Assembly: GCF_003957375.1 (NCBI RefSeq)
Contig: NZ_CP025473.1
Location: 186,001 to 250,000, forward strand
Source: Enterococcus mundtii
GTDB lineage: Bacteria; Bacillota; Bacilli; Lactobacillales; Enterococcaceae
Direction of reading: 5' to 3'
DNA length: 64,000 nucleotides
Shown: piece after piece, positions 10,313-18,451 of the stretch
Numbering within the stretch: the stretch's first letter is position 1
Layout: every line of letters starts with the position of its first letter
Notes under the pieces: generated by a model
What the model was told of the DNA's origin: nothing
The model's input: the letters and a program-made list of their open reading frames with translations, nothing else
The model's database searches: none
Made by a program: the position numbers and the translations under genes

Positions 10313-12136
10313 TTGGATTACTTAAAAAGGTTGTTAGTAGGGAAGCCGTTGAAGTCGGCGGAAAACGACGAGCATAAATTAACAAGGTTTGCTGCGTTAG
10401 CACTACTATCTTCCGATGCGTTGTCATCGATTGCGTACGGAACAGAACAAATCGTTGTGGTATTAGTGGCGTTGTCTGCTGCTGCGATCTGGTATTCATT
10501 GCCAATTGCTGCATTTGTTATTATTTTATTGATTTCATTAACTCTTTCTTATCGGCAGATCATTCACGCATATCCACACGGGGGTGGGGCTTACGTTGTT
10601 AGTAGTGAGAACCTCGGTAAAAATGCTGGACTGATTTCGGGCGGGTCTTTATTAATCGATTATATGCTGACTGTTGCGGTTTCCGTCTCAGCCGGTGCAG
10701 AGGCGATTACTTCTGCTATACCAGCTCTATATGGGCATCAAGTAGCGATTTCAGTGACTATCGTCCTCTTGTTGATGATGTTGAACTTACGTGGACTGAG
10801 AGAGTCAGCTTCGTTTTTACTATTCCCAGTCTATACATTTATTCTCGTCATCTCCTTATTGATTGTCGTTGGTTTGTTTAATATCGTGACTGGGGCAGTA
10901 CCATTACAAGCAACAGCATTGCCTGGTGCAGTTGTTCCTGGGGTTTCTGTCGCATTGATCTTACGGGCTTTTTCTTCTGGTTCTTCTTCATTGACAGGTG
11001 TAGAGGCAATCAGTAATGCGGTCCCGTTCTTCAAAAAGCCACGGGCGAAAAATGCAGCGATGACCTTGACGATGATGGCATTGATTTTAGGGTTCTTTTT
11101 TGTAGGGATCACGTTTATCAACTATTGGTATGGAATCGTTCCTGAAAAAGAAGTAACTGTTCTTTCACAAATCGGACAAGCTGTTTTTGGACATGGGATC
11201 TTGTATTATATCTTGCAATTTGCGACAGCCTTGATTTTGGCAGTGGCAGCAAATACAGGGTTTTCTGCCTTTCCAGTATTAGCCTATAACTTAGCAAAAG
11301 ATAAATTTATGCCTCATATGTACCAAGATCGTGGTGATCGTTTAGGGTACTCAAATGGGATCATCACGCTTGCATTAGGGTCGATTGTGCTATTGTTTAT
11401 TTTCAATGGCTCTACTGAACGATTGATTCCATTGTATTCCATTGGTGTATTTATCCCATTTGCATTATCGCAAACAGGAATGGTCATCAAATGGAAAAAA
11501 GAAGGCAAAAAGTGGTGGACGAAATCAATTGCGAATATTACGGGTGCATTTATCTCTTATGCTATCATCGCAATTTTATTTGTTTACCGCTTAGGGGATA
11601 TTTGGCCGTTCTTCATCATCATGCCAATCGTCATGTTCGTCTTCTATAAAATCCATGATCATTATAAAAAAGTAGCAGAACAACTTCGATTAGAAGACGA
11701 AGTAAACTTACATGAGTATGAAGGAAATACGGTTTTGGTACTTGTAGGGAACGTTACGCGGGTAAATACCGGAGCGTTGAATTATGCGCGTTCGATCGGT
11801 GATTATGTTGTTGCTATGCATGTTTCATTAGATGAGGATATCGAAAAGGAAAAAGAGATCCAAGCAGAATTTAAAAAGCATTTTCCAGATGTTCGTCTTT
11901 CAATCGTGCATTCTTCTTATCGGTCGATCCAAAATCCGATTTTGCGTTATGTGGACATAGTCAGCAAAAATGCTGCAAAACAAAATTATACGACGACCGT
12001 ATTGATTCCACAATTTGTCCCAAATCGCAGATGGCAGAATATCTTGCATAATCAGACAAGTCTGAGATTGCGTTTACGCCTTTCTTGGCGTGAAAATATC
12101 GTCGTAAGTACGTATAGTTATCATTTGAAAAAATAA
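10313..12136 (+). CDS. kimA: KimA-type high-affinity potassium importer (APC family)
   Basis: Homologue of B. subtilis KimA (formerly YdaO), a proton-coupled potassium uptake permease in the cell membrane. Both are 607 residues long. The N-terminus (LLVGKPLKS, LLSSDALSSIAYGTEQI), SYRQIIHAYPHGGGAY, and the APC core (about 12 helices up to residue 450) match closely, as does the cytoplasmic C-terminal domain ending in RWQNILHNQ. KimA proteins are inhibited by c-di-AMP binding to that domain; this is family knowledge. Translation starts at TTG 10313, seven bases after AAAGGAGC; no ATG is available. It is a single-gene transcript ending near the second repeat copy. The OpuC osmolyte transporter lies close by. 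Confidence 0.9.
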   Translation: MDYLKRLLVGKPLKSAENDEHKLTRFAALALLSSDALSSIAYGTEQIVVVLVALSAAAIWYSLPIAAFVIILLISLTLSYRQIIHAYPHGGGAYVVSSENLGKNAGLISGGSLLIDYMLTVAVSVSAGAEAITSAIPALYGHQVAISVTIVLLLMMLNLRGLRESASFLLFPVYTFILVISLLIVVGLFNIVTGAVPLQATALPGAVVPGVSVALILRAFSSGSSSLTGVEAISNAVPFFKKPRAKNAAMTLTMMALILGFFFVGITFINYWYGIVPEKEVTVLSQIGQAVFGHGILYYILQFATALILAVAANTGFSAFPVLAYNLAKDKFMPHMYQDRGDRLGYSNGIITLALGSIVLLFIFNGSTERLIPLYSIGVFIPFALSQTGMVIKWKKEGKKWWTKSIANITGAFISYAIIAILFVYRLGDIWPFFIIMPIVMFVFYKIHDHYKKVAEQLRLEDEVNLHEYEGNTVLVLVGNVTRVNTGALNYARSIGDYVVAMHVSLDEDIEKEKEIQAEFKKHFPDVRLSIVHSSYRSIQNPILRYVDIVSKNAAKQNYTTTVLIPQFVPNRRWQNILHNQTSLRLRLRLSWRENIVVSTYSYHLKK

Positions 12137-12165
12137 GCATATGATAGTGAGTAACAACTTTTAAA

Positions 12166-12298
12166 GGTCGGGACAGAAGTGTTCAGCCTCGAGAAATAAG
12201 GCGCCATCCACGAAAATTGTTTTCCAATTTTTTGTGGGTGGCGCCTTATTTCCGAAGAGATTACTTCTGTTCCTGCCGTTTATTCGGTTTTAGGTGAT
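12166..12298 (-). repeat. Dispersed palindromic repeat, copy B (inverted)
   Basis: Reverse complement of copy A (6781-6914), with scattered substitutions: it begins GGTCGGGACAGAAGT, has the central arms GGCGCCATCCACGAAAATT and the matching GGTGGCGCC half, and ends in GCCGTTTATTCGGTTTTAGG. It starts 30 bases after kimA, and the two copies flank the YhgE/Pip gene and kimA in opposite orientation. It can fold as a long hairpin and may end kimA transcription. Confidence 0.8.
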
Positions 12299-12444
12299 GG
12301 TAGAGAAATGATGTTCTACTCCCTTTTTTATAGTTATGTGAAATTGGGTTGGGTATTCAATTTTACGACAAATGTATTCACGTTGTATTTATAGTATGAT
12401 GATAATAGTTAGAATGGTGGGCGAAGACTAGGAAACAAGGGGAT

Positions 12445-12639
12445 GTGATTGTTTTAACTGTACCTACTAAATTTGGCATAGAAGAAAATGTTGAGTACAT
12501 TGCTATTAAGGGAGAAGACAATACAATCACATTGATAAAAAAAAAAAATATTTTTGATGAAGCCTTTGAAAATGATGAAACAATTGATGTGAGTGCTGGA
12601 TTTCCTAAGGATTCACTTGTGGGAAAGGAAATTATTTAA
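12445..12639 (+). CDS. MazE-like (AbrB-fold) antitoxin, apparently 5' disrupted
   Basis: The 64-residue frame begins at GTG 12445 and matches the antitoxin pattern VIVLTVPTKFG...EYIAIKGEDNTITL. Reading upstream in the same frame gives AKTRKQGD, exactly the missing first part of a MazE, but it is not joined to a start codon. An ATG at 12414 would give MVAKTRKQGD if one G of the GGG at 12419-12421 were absent, so I infer a one-base insertion that cut off the original start. Translation from the internal GTG (behind AACAAGGGG) is possible but would lack the first beta strand. The stop overlaps the ATG of the ruined mazF at 12639. Confidence 0.6.
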   Translation: MIVLTVPTKFGIEENVEYIAIKGEDNTITLIKKKNIFDEAFENDETIDVSAGFPKDSLVGKEII

Positions 12640-12994
12640 TGGCATTTGATATTAATGGCTATACGCCTAAACAAGGAGATTTTGTGATTATTAATTTCAA
12701 TCCCAGTAGAGGTAGAGAGATTAAAAAAGAAGGCCTGCAATTGTTGGCAGTGCGAACCATTTTAATGCAGTAACAGGAATGTGTGCGGTTTGTCCATTTA
12801 CTGATACGAAATATAAAAAACATTTTGCATTAGATAGGAGGCATAAACTACAAGGATAGATCAATCACTTTCAAAGCAAAACATTTGATTTGATGGAAAA
12901 GCAGAGAAATATACGCTTTGTAGAGAAAGCCACTCTGGCTGAATTAGGTGAAGTGGCGCAAATCATTGATATGGGATTTGATTTTTCGTCATGA
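12639..12994 (+). pseudogene. Decayed MazF-family toxin gene
   Basis: Starts at ATG 12639, overlapping the antitoxin stop (TAATG), and reads GYTPKQGDFVIINFNPSRG like a MazF. After REIKK an A-run at 12723-12728 has shifted frame; the original frame ends at 12773, but the next frame continues RRPAIV, FNAVTGMCAVCPFTDTKYKK as expected, hits a TAG at about 12857, and then resumes INHFQSKTFDL to a TGA at 12994. Two lesions therefore inactivate it. Together with the damaged antitoxin this is a dead or dying mazEF module, unlike the intact orphan mazF-like gene at 6293. Confidence 0.82.
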
Positions 12995-13090
12995 TTGTCA
13001 GAGTAAGGAGCAACTCATTTATTTATAGTTTATATAGAACTGTACATACCAGAAGATTCAGTCAATGATTATTTATCAGAATTTTAAATA

Positions 13091-13140
13091 AAAAAACACC
13101 ACCGAATCAAGAGTTTATCTCTTGAACTGGCGGTGTTTTC
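13091..13140 (-). terminator. Terminator of the opuC operon
   Basis: AACACCACCG-TCAAGAG pairs with CTCTTGA-CGGTGTT; on the minus strand the stem is followed by seven T. It lies 50 bases past the opuCD stop. Confidence 0.85.
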
Positions 13141-13192
13141 AACTATTTAAAAATAGAAATCCATTGGGTTCAATCTGAATTCTCGCTGTTCG

Positions 13193-13858
13193 TCATCTTG
13201 AATGCTTTGCCGCAGGGTCTAAACGGCGTTCGATGATTCCTAAGACCCAGTCGGTGATGATTGCCATGAAGGCTGTTGGTAAGGCTCCAGCTAAGATGAT
13301 CGATGTACCATCTGTGGCATTGGTCCCACGAATGATGATATCTCCTAATCCGCCAGCTCCGACGAAGGCACCAATGGCGGTGATCCCGATAGCAACGACC
13401 AAAGCATTTCTAATGCCTGCCATAATGACTGACACAGACAGCGGTAGTTCCACCATAAAGAGACGTTGGCTGGTTGTCATTCCCATGCCTTTGCCGACAT
13501 CAAGGATATTTTTATCGACTTGGATCATCCCAGTGTACGTGTTCTTGATGATCGGCAACAGCGAATACAAGAACACCGTGACGATCACGACATTGACCCC
13601 TAAACCTAAACCAATCATCAAAATCGAAATCATCGCTAAAGAAGGAATCGTTTGGATGATATTTGCAAAACGGATCACCCAATTGGCTAACTTACGTTTT
13701 CGTGAAATGAGAATACCAACGGGGATACCGACGATTGCTGCAAAAAGTACGCCATAGATCGAAATGAGAAAGTGACGTAGAAACTGTGAAAAGACATACG
13801 TACCATTCTCTTGAAAATAATAAATAAATTGTTCAAGCCAATTCATGTTTTCCATCAT
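13193..13858 (-). CDS. opuCD: Osmolyte ABC transporter permease (OpuCD/OpuBD-like)
   Basis: Inner-membrane subunit of a glycine betaine/carnitine/choline importer. The roughly 221-residue protein has five or six helices and the ABC permease loop (GKGMGMTTSQRLFMVELP, then GGLGD) that contacts the ATPase. It is the last gene of a four-gene operon and closely resembles the other permease (opuCB), as usual in this system. A GTG at 13864 overlaps the opuCC stop as GTGA, but ATG 13858 sits nine bases after GGAGG and is the likelier start. Substrate choice within the OpuB/OpuC group cannot be read from sequence. Confidence 0.9.
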   Translation of the reverse strand: MMENMNWLEQFIYYFQENGTYVFSQFLRHFLISIYGVLFAAIVGIPVGILISRKRKLANWVIRFANIIQTIPSLAMISILMIGLGLGVNVVIVTVFLYSLLPIIKNTYTGMIQVDKNILDVGKGMGMTTSQRLFMVELPLSVSVIMAGIRNALVVAIGITAIGAFVGAGGLGDIIIRGTNATDGTSIILAGALPTAFMAIITDWVLGIIERRLDPAAKHSR

Positions 13859-13860
13859 CG

Positions 13861-14778
13861 TCACTCCCCTCCAAAGTATTGGTTTTCTTTTAAAAAGCGT
13901 TCTGCGACGACAGAAGGCTCAACCAGATTATTGTCTGCTTCATAGTTTAATTGTTGCATTTTTTCTGTGCTGATCGTGTTGCTTAATTTTGTTAGTGCTT
14001 CTGCTAAACCTGGCGTATCTTTTAATAGTTGATTATCTACAACCGGTGCAGCGTCATAAGGTGGGAAAAAACTCAAGTCATCTTCTAGCATGACTAGATC
14101 ATAACTAGCAATACGTCCGTCTGTCGAATAACCTAAAACGATATCCATTCTCCCAGCTTCTACAGCGTCATAGACTAGTCCAATCTGCATAGGCAAGATG
14201 GAATCAAATGAAAAGCCATATGTTTCTTTGAAGCCGTCATAGCCATCTCCTTTACGATTGATCCAGGAAGTATCCACACCAGCAACAAGTTCATCGGCGA
14301 CATTTTTCAAGTCACTGACTTTTTTTAGATTGTATTTTTCCGCAGTATCTTTGCGGACAAGAAAAACGTAGGTGTTCTCGAAACCATAAGAAGGGAACCA
14401 GGTTTGATCATACCTTTTTTCAAATTCACGTTTTACGATATCAAATGCTTTTTCAGGATCTTTCTCAGGCGGTAAATTAAGGGTAGTAGTCAAATCTGTT
14501 CCTGTATAGCGAGCGGCAGAAATAGACGCGTCGCCGTTCATCATCGCTTGATGATTGATCGTCGTCGTTGCTAAGTTATTGATGATCGTTGTATTTTTTT
14601 CCGTATAGTGTTCAATCATCCCAGCAACGATACTGGCAATGATCTGAGCTTCAGAAGTGATTCCACCCGTGATAGAAATCGTATCTTCATCCGTATTACT
14701 TGCCAATCCTGGGAAGGAGCAACTTGCAAGTAATAAGACGGTCAATACGAGAACGACACTATTTCTGATTCGTTTCAT
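13861..14778 (-). CDS. opuCC: Osmolyte-binding lipoprotein (OpuCC-like)
   Basis: Extracellular substrate-binding protein of the OpuC-type importer. The 305-residue precursor has a lipoprotein signal with lipobox LLASC (Cys20), so it is anchored outside the membrane. The mature part is an OpuAC-type domain ([22 protein letters not shown] near the start, later [18 protein letters not shown]). Its start overlaps the opuCB stop as ATGA, and its stop overlaps the next possible start, so the operon is translationally coupled. The ligand is probably carnitine, betaine or choline; the binding-cage aromatic residues were not assigned. Confidence 0.92.
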   Translation of the reverse strand: MKRIRNSVVLVLTVLLLASCSFPGLASNTDEDTISITGGITSEAQIIASIVAGMIEHYTEKNTTIINNLATTTINHQAMMNGDASISAARYTGTDLTTTLNLPPEKDPEKAFDIVKREFEKRYDQTWFPSYGFENTYVFLVRKDTAEKYNLKKVSDLKNVADELVAGVDTSWINRKGDGYDGFKETYGFSFDSILPMQIGLVYDAVEAGRMDIVLGYSTDGRIASYDLVMLEDDLSFFPPYDAAPVVDNQLLKDTPGLAEALTKLSNTISTEKMQQLNYEADNNLVEPSVVAERFLKENQYFGGE

Positions 14779-15416
14779 TCGTCATTCTCCTCCCTCAATG
14801 CGATCGGAGTTAACCGATTCTCCAATAGTCCTAATAAGAAATCTGCAAGCAATGCTAAGATCGTTACAGGGATCGTTCCAGCGAAAATCAAATCGGGTTG
14901 ATAATTATTCAAACCGCTAAAAATCAAATCGCCTAGCCCGCCTGCGCCGATATAAGAGGCAAGGGTTGCCCATGCAATCACATAGACTGCTGCTAAGCGG
15001 ATACCTGCCATGATCGTCGGCATAGCGATCGGCAATTCGACAGAAAAAATCGATTGGCTATTTGTCATCCCCATGCCTTTTGCGACATCGCGGTAATTCC
15101 AATCCACATTTTTCATCCCAATATAGGTATTTCTTAAAATAGGTAAAAGGGAATAGATAAATAGGGCAATGATTGCAGGCAATTTACCGACACCGAATAA
15201 AGGAATCATAAGTGCTAATAGGGCAAGAGAAGGGACCGTTTGTAACGCACTGGACAGTCCAATGACAATCGTTGCGACTTTAGGAAAACGCGTCAAAAGA
15301 ACGCCTAAAGGAACAGCAACGGCAATCCCGATGATCAATGCAATTGCTGAAATATAGAGATGTTCGAGACTTTTTGAGAGGATCTCAGCGCCATGTTGTT
15401 GAAAAAATTCGGCCAT
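14775..15416 (-). CDS. opuCB: Osmolyte ABC transporter permease (OpuCB-like)
   Basis: First permease of the OpuC-type importer, 213 residues, about six helices. It shows the ATPase-coupling loop [18 protein letters not shown] and the [16 protein letters not shown] end typical of the ProW/OpuCB family. It starts three bases after the opuCA stop and overlaps opuCC by four bases (ATGA). The paired permease opuCD lies after the binding protein, the standard opuCA-CB-CC-CD order. Confidence 0.92.
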   Translation of the reverse strand: MAEFFQQHGAEILSKSLEHLYISAIALIIGIAVAVPLGVLLTRFPKVATIVIGLSSALQTVPSLALLALMIPLFGVGKLPAIIALFIYSLLPILRNTYIGMKNVDWNYRDVAKGMGMTNSQSIFSVELPIAMPTIMAGIRLAAVYVIAWATLASYIGAGGLGDLIFSGLNNYQPDLIFAGTIPVTILALLADFLLGLLENRLTPIALREENDE

Positions 15417-15419
15417 TGG

Positions 15420-16589
15420 TTAAACCTCCTTTGTTTCAGCTGGCGTACCAATTGCATCAGTAAGCGATGGTTCTTCGCCCCAGATCACGTCATAGACGAT
15501 GTCGACAAGAGATGCTCGAGTTAAAATACCAACGACTTTGTTTTGTTCATCAACTACTGGCACATATTTTAAACCACGTTTTAAGATTCGTTGTAAGGTA
15601 TCACGTAAATAAGCAGATTGTTTTACATAAAAAACATCCTTGTTCAAGATATCGCCAACACTCGAGACTTTTCCACGTTTCTTATCGATTGTTTCAACAT
15701 CGATAAATCCTTTTAAGGTATTTGAATTATCAGTCACTAAAAGCGTATCGACGCGTTTTTCACGCATCAATTTGATGGCTTCTTGCAATGATTTCTCTGG
15801 CGTGATCGTGATGGCTTGGTTCAGCATGACTTCGCCTACTTTTGTGGTATCTGGTTTGGCTTGAAGTAAGCGATCTTCACCGATCAATTCTTCGACAAAT
15901 TCATTGGCAGGGTGGCGTAAAATATTTTGTGGCGTATCAAATTGAATGACTTTACCTTCACTCATGATCGCGATACGACTGGATAATTTGATTGCTTCAT
16001 CCATATCATGTGTCACGAAGACGATGGTTTTTCCTAGACGTTCTTGTAGATCCTTGACTAAATCTTGTAAGGAATCTCTTGTGATAGGGTCTAATGCTCC
16101 AAAAGGTTCATCCATCAAAATGATGTCTTGATTTGCCGCTAATGCGCGAACGACACCGATACGCTGCTGTTGACCACCAGATAATTCATGTGGGTAACGA
16201 TCAAGCATTTCACGAGGAAGTTCCACCAGGTCGATCATTTTCTCTGCTGTTTTGTTTCGTTCTTCTTGGCTGACCTTTAATAATTTTTGGACAAGAGTGA
16301 TATTTTCCCGAATCGTCATGTGAGGCATCAAACCGATACTTTGGATCACATAGCCGATTTGTCGTCGGAGTTCAACGGGGTTGATTTCTTGGATCGACTT
16401 TCCATCAATCAAAATCTGACCTTCTGTCGGATCCGTCATGCGGTTAAGCATCCGCATCGTAGTGGTTTTTCCGCTACCACTTGTACCGATAAAACAGATG
16501 AATTCGCCTTTTTCAAAAGAAATATTGACGTTCTCGACCGCGACTTTTCCGCCTTTATAAATTTTTGATACATTCTGAAATTCGATCAT
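15420..16589 (-). CDS. opuCA: Osmolyte ABC transporter ATPase with tandem CBS domains (OpuCA-like)
   Basis: Energises uptake of compatible solutes. The 389-residue protein has Walker A GTSGSGKT at 35-42, the signature LSGGQQQR, Walker B IILMDEP and the H-loop FVTHDMDEA, then two CBS domains (about residues 255-315 and 320-375). In Listeria, OpuCA CBS domains bind c-di-AMP, which inhibits uptake; by analogy this protein may be so controlled. ATG 16589 follows AGAGGTG at a good distance; the frame is open nine codons further upstream without a better site. A likely promoter lies in 16617-16660 on the minus strand (TTGTAT, 17 bases, CATACT). Confidence 0.93.
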   Translation of the reverse strand: MIEFQNVSKIYKGGKVAVENVNISFEKGEFICFIGTSGSGKTTTMRMLNRMTDPTEGQILIDGKSIQEINPVELRRQIGYVIQSIGLMPHMTIRENITLVQKLLKVSQEERNKTAEKMIDLVELPREMLDRYPHELSGGQQQRIGVVRALAANQDIILMDEPFGALDPITRDSLQDLVKDLQERLGKTIVFVTHDMDEAIKLSSRIAIMSEGKVIQFDTPQNILRHPANEFVEELIGEDRLLQAKPDTTKVGEVMLNQAITITPEKSLQEAIKLMREKRVDTLLVTDNSNTLKGFIDVETIDKKRGKVSSVGDILNKDVFYVKQSAYLRDTLQRILKRGLKYVPVVDEQNKVVGILTRASLVDIVYDVIWGEEPSLTDAIGTPAETKEV

Positions 16590-16789
16590 ATTTGCACCTC
16601 TTCTTTTCTTTTCCATAAAGAATGTTCTTATAATAGTATGCCTAAAATAACTAAGGAATACAAATTTGATGATTTATTTACTATACTAATAACTAGACTA
16701 GTAGGCGTTTTTTGAGATTATAAATAAAATATAGCTGAAAAGATAACGTAACTAATCATAAATGAATGGAAGGATAAGATTTTTGCTTT

Positions 16790-16818
16790 TTGGCATTGTC
16801 AGCATAAAATGGTAAAAT
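16790..16818 (+). promoter_or_regulatory. Predicted promoter of queA
   Basis: TTGGCA and TAAAAT with a 17-base spacer, 32 bases before the queA ATG. Confidence 0.6.
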
Positions 16819-16850
16819 AAAAGGGCCAAAGAGAGAAAGTGAGTGACGAT

Positions 16851-17882
16851 ATGTTAACAACAGAAGATTTCGATTTTGAGTTACCCGAAGAACTGATTGC
16901 CCAAACACCATTAAAAGACCGGGATCATTCCCGATTGCTTGTAGTTGACCGTAAAACGGGTGAGATGATGGATAAACATTTCCATGAAATCATTGAGGAA
17001 TTAAACCCTGGTGATGCGTTAGTGATGAATAATACACGCGTACTACCTGCGCGTTTATACGGTGAAAAAGTAGAGACGGGTGCCCATTTAGAAGTATTGC
17101 TTTTGACCAATACGGAAGGTGACACATGGGAAACACTGATTAAACCAGCCAAACGTGCCAAAGTAGGAACAAAAATCATTTTTGGTGACGGCCGTTTAAA
17201 AGCAGTTGTGAAAGAAGAGCTAGATCATGGTGGACGAATCATTGAATTTGCCTATGAGGGGATTTTCTTAGAGAATCTAGAAGCGCTTGGTGAAATGCCT
17301 TTACCTCCTTATATCAAAGAACGTTTAGAAGATCCAGATCGCTATCAAACTGTCTATGCAGAAGAGAATGGCTCAGCAGCTGCACCAACTGCTGGCTTAC
17401 ACTTCACGACAGAATTATTAGATGAAATCAAAGCAAAAGGCGTGGAGCTTGTGTATTTGACACTTCATGTTGGGCTAGGAACCTTCCGTCCAGTGAGTGT
17501 CGATAAAATCGAAGAGCACGAAATGCACAGTGAATTTTATCGTTTGACCGAAGAAGCTGCTGCTCGTTTGAATCAAGTTCGCCAAAACGGCGGAAAAATC
17601 GTAGCAGTAGGAACGACTTCGATCCGCACGTTAGAAACGATCGGTACGAAATTTGCTGGTGAGATCAAAGCAGATAGTGGTTGGACCGATATCTTTATTA
17701 CGCCAGGGTATGATTTTAAGATAGTTGAAGCTTTTTCTACGAATTTCCACTTGCCGAAATCCACTTTAGTGATGCTAGTCAGTGCGTTTGCTGGTAGAGA
17801 ATTAACATTATCAGCTTATCAGCATGCCATTGAGGAACGTTACCGTTTCTTCAGTTTTGGAGATGCGATGTTTGTAAAGTAA
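16851..17882 (+). CDS. queA: S-adenosylmethionine:tRNA ribosyltransferase-isomerase QueA
   Basis: Moves the ribosyl part of S-adenosylmethionine onto 7-aminomethyl-7-deazaguanine in tRNA, making epoxyqueuosine. The 343-residue product is of normal length. Typical stretches are [15 protein letters not shown] at the start, [14 protein letters not shown] near residue 145, [25 protein letters not shown] and GTTSIRTLE. The frame is open from GTG 16839, but the ATG at 16851 gives the family N-terminus. tgt, the partner enzyme, is 4.2 kb downstream instead of adjacent. Confidence 0.95.
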   Translation: MLTTEDFDFELPEELIAQTPLKDRDHSRLLVVDRKTGEMMDKHFHEIIEELNPGDALVMNNTRVLPARLYGEKVETGAHLEVLLLTNTEGDTWETLIKPAKRAKVGTKIIFGDGRLKAVVKEELDHGGRIIEFAYEGIFLENLEALGEMPLPPYIKERLEDPDRYQTVYAEENGSAAAPTAGLHFTTELLDEIKAKGVELVYLTLHVGLGTFRPVSVDKIEEHEMHSEFYRLTEEAAARLNQVRQNGGKIVAVGTTSIRTLETIGTKFAGEIKADSGWTDIFITPGYDFKIVEAFSTNFHLPKSTLVMLVSAFAGRELTLSAYQHAIEERYRFFSFGDAMFVK

Positions 17883-17894
17883 CTTTTTAAGATA

Positions 17895-17930
17895 AAAAAG
17901 GCCCCGACTCTCGATTAGTCGGGGCTTTTG
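17895..17930 (+). terminator. Terminator after queA
   Basis: AGGCCCCGACT pairs with AGTCGGGGCTT, then TTTT, 13 bases past the stop. Confidence 0.88.
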
Positions 17931-18374
17931 TGCTTCGGAAGGAAACAAATAAATAGAATTAGTGTAACTTTCCATAGAACATGCAAAGTACGGTGTTGAA
18001 TTTCTTCTTGATAAACAAAAAATCTTGTTTTCTTTACATCTTCAACAGTTGAATCATCTCTTGTTCCTATTCAATTTTCAGATGTTCATGTTATTTAATT
18101 GTTACGTATCCCACTACTTCTTTTTTTGAACGATTTTCGTTTCAAACAGTCATACGCATTCACTATTTATAATGGTTACTTCACATGCTCGTTAAGGTGA
18201 AACTTGTACTTCTAACAACTTTATTTGCTTATACTACTCTATCGAGAAATTCTTCTATCTATTTGTCTTTTCCTCCTTCCTTATGGTTAAATCTTACCAC
18301 ATTTTGGTAACGTTTGCAATCAATATGTATTGATTATTTTAAAATATTTCTCTTCATATATATATGCGATATAG
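17931..18374. other. Intergenic region, no gene seen
   Basis: About 440 AT-rich bases between the queA terminator and the ATPase promoter. I find no open frame with a ribosome site and no recognisable RNA element. Confidence 0.5.
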
Positions 18375-18427
18375 TTGAATTAATTAAAAAAATGATGTTA
18401 TACTAAAATAGTGCGTTATACATAACG
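18375..18427 (+). promoter_or_regulatory. Promoter and palindromic site of the Ca2+ ATPase gene
   Basis: TTGAAT (18375-18380) and TATACT (18399-18404) are 18 bases apart. Right at the expected start of transcription lies CGTTATACATAACG (18414-18427), two 6-bp arms around two bases. Its position suggests a repressor operator. Confidence 0.55.
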
Positions 18428-18451
18428 TATGATTTTTGAAGGAGGTATAGG

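Noticed and set aside
13021-13085. Coding-like tail reading IELYIPEDSVNDYLSEF after the dead mazF
   Set aside because: No start codon in frame and only about 20 codons; at best a remnant, not listed as a gene.
13233-13757. 174-codon frame on the + strand opposite opuCD
   Set aside because: Mirror of a well-supported permease gene; composition is typical of a complement frame.
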